Shown piece after piece: positions 57,160 through 64,000 of a stretch of 64,000 bases of DNA; positions within the stretch are counted from its first letter, which is position 1, and every line of letters begins with the position of its first letter. The notes below the pieces were generated by a model. It made no database searches. It saw only the letters and a program-made list of their open reading frames with translations, and was not told the DNA's origin. The translations under genes and the position numbers were made by a program. The stretch spans positions 682,001-746,000 of the forward strand of contig JAJSPD010000017.1 of NCBI GenBank assembly GCA_021307315.1. Reading direction: 5' to 3'. The stretch is from Bisporella sp. PMI_857 (taxonomy: Eukaryota; Ascomycota; Leotiomycetes; Helotiales; Helotiaceae).

Positions 57160-58775
57160 TTCGCCCGTGTAATTTCTTAGGTCTGTCTAAGGATGGGGAA
57201 AGTTGCGTCTTATTCCAAATGGCAGGTCATGAAAATAAGGTTTGTATCATGAGAAAGACGTTCTGGAACAAGACGCACTGATATATACGACAAGATGACT
57301 AGTAAGAGATCGATGCACGCCCACTTGATTTGTGACGTTCCGGAAGTTCTATGGCAATGAAGAGACTTAGCGGCGTCTTCGTCCCGTTATCCTGAAGCAC
57401 AGGATTACGCCGTAGATACAGAAGCTTCCCATACGACGACTGGACGAATACTGTTTCACGTATGGCTTTCCATTCCTTTTATGGTAAGGTGCATATACCG
57501 ACGGAAGCAGATGTGGAAAAAACATATTGGTATACGAACCTTAGAGCTGTTTGTAAGTGGGACTGGCTAGAATTGTGGGACACGAACCCATTCTTGTCTT
57601 GGCATATTGGATCGACCAAGGTCCTCGATCAGCTACAACTAATGCACTACAATAACGTCAATTGTTGCGTTTATACCGCCGACCGGTAAGTTTATATTGT
57701 GTTGCATGAGTGCTCCTACAAAACGCAGGGATACATTCCAAATTGTGGCTGCGTCCAATGCCTGCTTTTTCGACTCAGTATAGTTTGAACCTAAACCTAC
57801 TTCTCTACTTATCCCTAGCAAAATTTCCCAATATCGATCCTGCCCAAAGCTCCGATACCTCCCAATGATGAATCGATTTGTGCAGTGGAAATATGTTAGT
57901 CGTTGAAGGAAGATTGGTGAAGCCAATTAGCCTGATTAGGAACGGAAGGAGATTGTCCGCATATGCCGGCACATGCAAAAGGATCGTGTTAGTAGTATTT
58001 TGAGAGCCTCAGACCGACCAAAAGAGCACTACTTGGCTTCAAGCTACTGTCAATGTTTGTGTTCGTCTTCATCCCAGCATTTTCTTCTTTCCAAGGAGGT
58101 ATCAACAACAAATCCTATGTAGTTAAAGTCCAATGTAAAAGGCACCTCACAGTTACCCTTTAATTAAGAGTTCAAGCCTGTAGTTTTTTAACCCAAGAAG
58201 CCGAATATTTGATCCTCTCAAAAATGTATCATCGCAGAATATACCTGAAAACCTCGGTTAAGCCCCTTTTCCAGCTGAACGCCGCAACTGTGATGTTAAA
58301 GCAAGTTGCCAATGTCTCGATAAGGCCGAAGAATTATGTTTCCCTTAGTTTCAGTTCTCCGAGCATGGCTGATATGTCGATGTGTCAAGGATTCAATTTC
58401 TTGTGGCCAGCCTTTTACTCTAGCATAGACGCTGATAACATCGAGCTGCGAGTGGCATGGCCATGGGCCTGGACAAAGTAGTGAGGCGCAAGTCAAAATT
58501 CGCATCAGCTTTGCGTTAATGATGTTTTGGGGCAGATATTATGACATGGATGATACTACACCAGCGGATGCAAAGCGCATTATGCCATTAAATCTTATAC
58601 ATTCCCTTCCTGTCCAGAAAAGCTGTGAAGAATGGGTCAATGGCGGTACATATTATATCTGTACATGACTGATTTCATATAAACAACATATCTCGTCAGT
58701 CATAGCTATCGTAAAATGCTAAATATCTCCGTCCATCCGTCACTTTACCGAATCAAAGTGCATTATTGCAGTCTC
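57160..58775. other. Intergenic, no credible gene
   Basis: About 1.6 kb between the 5' end of the mannosidase gene and the 3' end of the Kelch gene. Frames of 75-95 codons exist on both strands (57462-57689, 57639-57926, 58209-58481) but show no motifs, splice support or conserved composition. No repeat was recognised. Confidence 0.45.
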
Positions 58776-60383
58776 TCAGACATCAATACTAAAATGGCTG
58801 ATTTGACTGTAATAGGCATGGACAGCCAGCTCTAGAACCCAAACATCACCAAAGACTGTGCCACCATCAAAACCCCCCACTACTACAAGACGACTATCGT
58901 GAAGGACAGCGCCGTGATAACCTCTACTCTTCATTTTTGAGCCATACACGTGACGTTTATCCCAAACCATCGTCACAAGATTCAAAAGTAGCACCTCATT
59001 GCAATACTCGACACCGTCATGACCACCTATCACAAACAAGTATGACCCAACAATTGTCGCTGTGTGTGAAAGTCGAGGGAAGGAAGCTGATGGTGGAATG
59101 GCTACAAGAGAAAATAGCGATGTAGCAGCATCAAAAACCCAAACATCACGGAAACACTCTCCGCCATCTGAACCACCGAATATGATGAGCTTGCTTCCCA
59201 CTATGTTCGCGGTATGGTAACCGCGTGCTTTAGGTTTCGATTTGTCTTCCGCAGAAGGCGTCGTGGGAGGCGATATCAGTTTCCAGCTCAGCTTACTTGT
59301 GTCTGATACATCAAGCCTCCACACATCATTCAAGGCCCTGACTCCATCTCCGCCACCAAATATATAAATGCCGTTTCTGTATAAGCAAGCAGTGTGGGCA
59401 CGACGTTTGGACGGATATCGATCACCTGCTCGTCCATCGCCTAGTACAGTTGGTTTCGACCACCGAAAGTTAACGGTGTCCAGTACGTATACGTCGTTAT
59501 AATATGCTGGACCATCACCACCACCAAAGACTATCAGCTTTTTCCCAACCGCTGTACACGTCATGGCACGTAGTGGGACGGGAATGTCTCCGCAAACATG
59601 TGGCATAGAGAAGTAAAAGGCATCGGCATCTAACACATAGAGCTCATTGAAGCACGAGAGCGACGAACAACCTCCAAAGATATAGATAGATGAGCCAACT
59701 AACGTAGTGGTATGGGCACGTAGCGAGAGCGGAGGCCGTCCTGAAATAGGTGCTTGGGACCAATACATCCCGCTCGCAGGAGCTGGCTGTACGTCGGGGG
59801 CATTATTCGGATCAGGTAGAGGTGGAAACGGAATATAAGGCGCTCTGGGAATGGTCTGCCTTCGAGAAGGTGTGATGTTCCTTTGTGGATTCGGAGATGT
59901 GCCTCCTCCCTGGGCACTTTTGGGCGCAATGGCTGATGTTGATCGCAGATTCAATGGTCTTGGTGTAGTAGAACTGTTGGGGTTTGGTGATGTTGCGGAG
60001 GCTGGAGATGCTGCTGGGAATGAGCCTTCTGGCTTTGGCGTAGAGCGGCCATTGCCACCTGCTGATGGCGCTTTTGACTGCGACTTTGTTGGCAAGGATG
60101 ACTCTTTCTGGGATAAGGACTGAGACCGCTGTCGCAATGCTAAGTCTGAGGCTTTCTTTCTCCTGTCCTGACTTTTGGTAGATAGATGACCGGGTGTGTG
60201 ACTTCGGGATGGTACATGTTCTCTAGGAGCAGGAGCCTCTGAGTCTTCCGGTATATCGTGTGGTCTGGTGTCTGATGGAGAAAGCTGAATAATTTTTTGA
60301 GAGCGTACGTTCTTGGTCTTGACAGCCAGTCGAGAGGGTTTATCTGCGGCTGAGGAGGATGGCGACCTTGAGGAGTCAGCCAT
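58776..60383 (-). CDS. Kelch-repeat protein
   Basis: Single exon, 535 aa. The first 200 residues or so are disordered, rich in Ser, Pro, Thr and Lys. From about residue 215 at least six Kelch repeats follow, each with a beta strand ending in GG: SSIYIFGGCSS, KLIVFGGGDG, GIYIFGGGDG, KLIIFGGSDGG, YLFVIGGHDG and RLVVVGGFDGG, with the paired NDVYVLD, NDVWRLD, RDVWVFD and GDVWVLE motifs. They should form one beta-propeller for protein-protein interaction. Similar fungal proteins include cell-polarity and signalling scaffolds, but no orthologue is assigned. The promoter is shared with the divergent Dus3 gene. Confidence 0.92.
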   Translation of the reverse strand: MADSSRSPSSSAADKPSRLAVKTKNVRSQKIIQLSPSDTRPHDIPEDSEAPAPREHVPSRSHTPGHLSTKSQDRRKKASDLALRQRSQSLSQKESSLPTKSQSKAPSAGGNGRSTPKPEGSFPAASPASATSPNPNSSTTPRPLNLRSTSAIAPKSAQGGGTSPNPQRNITPSRRQTIPRAPYIPFPPLPDPNNAPDVQPAPASGMYWSQAPISGRPPLSLRAHTTTLVGSSIYIFGGCSSLSCFNELYVLDADAFYFSMPHVCGDIPVPLRAMTCTAVGKKLIVFGGGDGPAYYNDVYVLDTVNFRWSKPTVLGDGRAGDRYPSKRRAHTACLYRNGIYIFGGGDGVRALNDVWRLDVSDTSKLSWKLISPPTTPSAEDKSKPKARGYHTANIVGSKLIIFGGSDGGECFRDVWVFDAATSLFSLVAIPPSASFPRLSHTATIVGSYLFVIGGHDGVEYCNEVLLLNLVTMVWDKRHVYGSKMKSRGYHGAVLHDSRLVVVGGFDGGTVFGDVWVLELAVHAYYSQISHFSIDV

Positions 60384-61005
60384 TATGGATGCGCTGCCTG
60401 ATGTTCGAGCTCTGGGTGCTTATGAGCATTGTCTGCGGGTTCCACTGTTACTCGAGTCGCTAAGGGAGATATGCGTCGGAAGGGTGGAATGGAGGGGAGG
60501 CTTGATTGAGCTGTTTTGTTAGTAAGTTACAGTTGGCCGCATAAGGACGGCCTGAAATTTAACACTTCCCCCTGTCAAACGTAAGCTTCAGATCCAAACA
60601 ATCTAGAGCCGAAGAGAAGAATGTTGCTCATCAACCGTACCCTTCCCTGCCAGCCGAACGGATAAGTTGATACATCAAGATCAAGTCCAATTGGGGATAA
60701 GGCGAGATTTGTTTGTGAGGAGAGGTACAATATACAGGCAAAGAACTTTAAGTCAACCAGTGCAAAAGCACTGACGGCATCCTCCGTACCGAGTCCTTAC
60801 GAGGGGGAAGGCTGAGAGGCCTTACTGTAAGGTACAGGGATGGTTCAGCACCCCACACAAGGCTGAAAAGAAAATGGTGTATCTGCATCTCAAAAGATGA
60901 TCCCGAAGACCAGGAAGCTAATACCATCCTATTCAAAGACAAACCAGGGCGCGATCATTCTTCAGTTAATACCAATCGGCATCAAGTGCTCTTTCGCTGC
61001 CTAAA
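60384..61005. promoter_or_regulatory. Divergent promoter region
   Basis: A 622-bp spacer between the start codons of the Kelch (minus) and Dus3 (plus) genes. Holds both promoters. No other element is recognised. Confidence 0.5.
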
Positions 61006-63430
61006 ATGGCGGATCTATCCTTGAAAAGACAACTGGAAGAGAAGATAATAACTACGACAAAGGGCAAACCTGAAGAAGAAACAAGCACTGCAGTGATTTC
61101 TGGGCCAGTCCTCAAGAAAATCAAAATCGAAGACAAGAATGGAAGTATCACAGCGGTTAACGAGCATAGCGAACCCAATGATGATGCCAATGTTAATGGC
61201 AAGACTACTGAAACCAACTCGAGGACGAAGGTCAAAGGAATGGCACTAGTAAAGCTAGAGTATACTCAATTCTATGCCAATCTCGTATTACTCTATTGCT
61301 AACTTCAGATATTAGATATCTCATTGATATCGCTCTGAACAAGAGCTCAAACCCTACAGAGAACGATGACGCTGCGGAGGTGCATGGCAAAGATAATCGA
61401 GATAATGGCGGCAGCAAAAAAAGCAAGAATAAGAAACAAAAAGGTCAGAATAAGGAACGAAAGTTTGGGTCTTGGGGAGATGCTATCAAGCTATGCAATA
61501 CACGCGCTCATCACTCGGAATTCTCGCCAGCGGTTTGCAATTTTGGAGCCAATTGCAAAATGGGGCATGATCTCAGAGAATACCTCGAGTCAGGTAAAAG
61601 AAGGGATCTCGATACTTTTGGAGGCAATTGTCCAGTTTGGGAGGCTCACGGAAGGTGTCATGATGGGTGGAAATGCCGTTTCGTGGGCAGCCATTCAAAA
61701 GAGATTGAACATGAAGATGGTCGTAAGGAACTGGTTCTTACAGAGGATCCCACCAGAATCACAGAAACTTCGGGTGAAGACGAACGTACCGGAGTATTTA
61801 ATATTGTTGGGACAGACGAGAAGTTAGCTTTATCCAAGAGAAGAATGAAGTTGGAGAAGTCCGAGAAATACTTTTCCTGGCTTGAGAAAGATAGCAAGGA
61901 GATGGAAAAGATATACCACAAGAGAAAAGAGACAGCAGGTGATGGAAGAGAGCTAAAAGAGGAGAATCGAGCTCAATTTATCGATCCTCCTCTTCTACCA
62001 TCAGAAAAGCGAAGAATATACTTCAATGCGCAGACACCAGTGCTGGCGCCTCTGACTACGCAGGGAAATCTCCCGTTCCGGCGAATGTGCGTTGAGTTTG
62101 GCGCACAAGTTACCTACTCCGAAATGGCCTTCGCGATGCCTCTAGTGCAAGGTCAGAAGAATGACTGGGCTCTATTGAAAGCACATGCCACCGAAATTTC
62201 GCCTCCTCGAGTACCTAGCACAATTGTGAAAGGGTATGACAACTCCAAGGACTTGAAGTTTGGGGCGCAGATCGAAAGCAACCAGGTCATGCCAGCGATG
62301 AAAGCTACGGAAGCGCTTACTGCACTTGTGCCACATCTCCGAGTTGTTGATCTGAATTGTGGTTGCCCTATAGATGTCATTTGCAAAGATGGTGGGGGAT
62401 CTGCTCTACTAGATTCGCATTCAAAGCTGGAGAAGATGGTTCGGGGCATGAATATCGTCTCGCAAGACATCCCTATCACAGTCAAGATCCGAATGGGCAC
62501 CAAGGATAGCAAACCTACGGCAAATCAATTGATTGAACGCATGGCGTTCGGAGGTTTACAATGCCGAGATCGACTGGGTGCGCCGGGATGTGCAGCTATT
62601 ACTCTTCACGGACGCAGCAAACAACAAAGGTATACCAAAGATGCCAACTGGGAATGTAAGTCTAGAATTCTGTATCTTTCATTAACCGAATGCACCCGAT
62701 GCAGGTATCTTGCACTTGCATATCATGACATAGTACTAACTTTAAATATGTTGCAGATATCGCGCAGTGTGCCGCATTAGTCAAGTCATATAACGAAAAG
62801 AAGAATGACTTGGCTGACACCATTAGAGAACCAGACGCACGAACTCAGGCTAATACGCCAAATGGGAACATGTATTTCATTGGCAACGGAGATTGTTACT
62901 CTCACGTTCAGTATCTTGACAATATCCAAAACTCTGGTGTGGACTCTATTATGATTGCACGGGGGGCGCTTGTCAAACCATGGATTTTCGAAGAGATCGA
63001 GAAGGGTGACTACATTGACAAGTCCGCAACAGAAAGGCTAAGTTATATAGAGAAATTTGCTCGCTATGGACTCGAAGCGTGGGGTTCTGATGAGATGGGC
63101 GTTGGTCTGACCAGAAGATTTCTCCTAGAATGGCTGAGCTTCGCTCATCGATATGTTCCAGTTGGCATTCTCGACCACTTGCCACCGAGTCTACAGGATC
63201 GTCCACCTGCTTATAGAAGTCGAGACGATCTAGAAACCTTGCTGGCGAGCGAAAATTATATTGATTGGATCAAGATTAGGTTTGTGTTTATTTTCTGTCA
63301 TCTTTTCTTGCAAGGTAACTAACCAAATATTAGTGAGATGTTTCTTGGCCCTGCGCACAAAGATTTTACATTTGTGCCCAAGCATAAGTCAAATGCCTAT
63401 GAAGCTCCTGACTATGAAGCTGAGGGATGA
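61006..63430 (+). CDS. DUS3: tRNA-dihydrouridine synthase 3 (Dus3) with CCCH zinc fingers
   Basis: Exons 61006-61259, 61316-62655, 62757-63279 and 63334-63430 (737 aa). Junctions are KLEYLIDIA, ANWEYIAQCA and WIKISEMFLG. Dus3 reduces uridine 47 in the variable loop of cytosolic tRNAs using FMN and NADPH. The basic N-terminal half has two CCCH-type zinc-finger stretches ([18 protein letters not shown]... and [16 protein letters not shown]). The Dus barrel starts with [16 protein letters not shown] and has [20 protein letters not shown] with the catalytic Cys, [38 protein letters not shown] and [19 protein letters not shown]. The helical tRNA-binding tail follows. The second intron looks like two introns back to back (see findings). 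Confidence 0.95.
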
Positions 63431-64000
63431 ATTTGAAGAAAGGCGTAACTTGTGGACAGGACGGCAGGTTTTCATCACTTAGCTGATAGCTGGATGCAGC
63501 GGTCATAATTGAGGCAAAACTCTGAAGATGACATTCGTATGGTGGCTATCTGCGCTACGCAAACCAAGGTTACATAAATAGGTGCAGTGAAGGCTCTTGC
63601 AGACAGGTGTGGTATATTGTAGTCTTGTTTTCAGGGAGATCAAGTCAAGAGTTCACACGGCCAGTCTATGTCATGGTATCAAGCATTCAAAGCTTTTGTG
63701 AACTTTTCCGCAAGCCATAGACACAGCGGTATATTTAATTGGATAGATCTCATGTACTATGTGATGTGTACTCGTTAATGCATCACAACAATGGCTCGGG
63801 GGACTTAAATGATAAGCGGGAACATACAGTGGAGTGCAAAAAGTATTAACCCATGTCATGCTAGCGTGATTATTAGTACGTAGTTTCAGGGCTGCGGGAT
63901 TCAAACTGCGCATTTAAACTGCCCTGAAGACAGCCCTTGGCGTTGACATGGGTTAATACTTTTTGCACCCCACTGTACACACCGTTTTCGTCTTCGATGC
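63431..64000. other. Downstream region of Dus3, with a MITE
   Basis: Non-coding apart from short shadow frames. It contains a 149-bp TIR element at 63827-63975. Confidence 0.5.
63827..63975. mobile_element. Tc1/mariner-type MITE, 149 bp, 32-bp TIRs, TA flanks
   Basis: The left end (cagtggagtgcaaaaagtat, then taacccatgtca) matches the inverted right end at 31 of 32 positions. TA flanks both sides (63825-63826 and 63976-63977). The terminal CAGTGG.GTGCAAAA pattern resembles ends of Tc1-like elements. The interior is about 85 bp, non-coding, with a smaller ttcaggg/ccctgaa inverted pair. Unrelated in sequence to the other two MITEs. Confidence 0.9.

Noticed and set aside
57462..58481. Small ORFs between beta-mannosidase and the Kelch gene
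   Set aside because: Each is under 100 codons, with biased composition, no splice partners and no family motif.
1..64000. tRNA, rRNA or CRISPR features
   Set aside because: A scan for T-arm-like GTTCRA motifs with paired acceptor stems gave only hits inside coding exons. No rRNA sequence or regularly spaced direct repeats were seen.

Overview
The window is nuclear DNA of a filamentous ascomycete (Pezizomycotina; the gene content is compatible with a leotiomycete, but that rank is a guess). The reasons are the many short introns of about 45-110 bp with GTAAGT/GTATGT donors and CTAAC/CTGAC branch sites, typical fungal housekeeping genes (kexin, LETM1/Mdm38, Snx4, a fungal Rab4-like GTPase, Dus3, intracellular beta-mannosidase), gene-poor stretches with decayed genes and TA-flanked MITEs, and an extremely AT-rich block that looks RIP-mutated. 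Exon boundaries below were worked out by hand from splice motifs and reading-frame continuity.

Layout. 0.5-2.1 kb: a Myb/SANT-like protein. 2.1-7.4 kb: gene desert with one MITE. 7.4-8.7 kb: a Wss1-type DNA-protein crosslink protease. 9.1-11.1 kb: gene graveyard (a broken PEP-mutase/isocitrate-lyase-like gene and a possible second decayed gene on the opposite strand). 11.4-13.1 kb: a Ser/Thr-rich single-pass membrane protein. 13.1-16.2 kb: gene-poor, with a larger relative of the first MITE. 16.2-17.4 kb: a DUF2306-like membrane protein. 17.9-20.5 kb (minus): kexin. 22.1-27.4 kb: a very large PhoD-like phosphatase. 28.0-28.9 kb (minus): GTP:AMP phosphotransferase. 29.8-31.5 kb: LETM1/Mdm38. 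32.0-33.5 kb: Snx4/Atg24. 34.2-35.1 kb (minus): a DUF829/TMEM53-type hydrolase. 37.0-42.8 kb: a compact three-gene group of a DegT-family aminotransferase (minus), an alkyl-DHAP synthase (plus) and a fatty acyl-CoA reductase (plus). 42.9-45.2 kb (minus): a 5'-nucleotidase-like metallophosphatase. 45.3-49.05 kb: an AT-rich, RIP-like block bounded by terminal inverted repeats. 49.3-50.6 kb (minus): a short-chain dehydrogenase. 51.1-52.1 kb: Rab4-like GTPase. 52.7-53.4 kb (minus): unknown small protein. 54.5-57.2 kb (minus): GH2 beta-mannosidase. 58.8-60.4 kb (minus): Kelch protein. 61.0-63.4 kb: Dus3. 63.8 kb: a third MITE of a different family.

The most interesting part is 37.0-42.8 kb. Alkyl-dihydroxyacetonephosphate synthase is the enzyme that makes the ether bond of ether glycerolipids, and its co-substrate, a long-chain fatty alcohol, is exactly the product of the fatty acyl-CoA reductase that follows it in the same direction. 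Ether lipids are textbook for animals, Dictyostelium and myxobacteria but are not considered a normal ascomycete product. A PLP aminotransferase shares the divergent promoter, so the group could make an ether lipid or an aminated ether-lipid-like metabolite. The enzyme families are well supported by sequence; the joint pathway and its product are inference.
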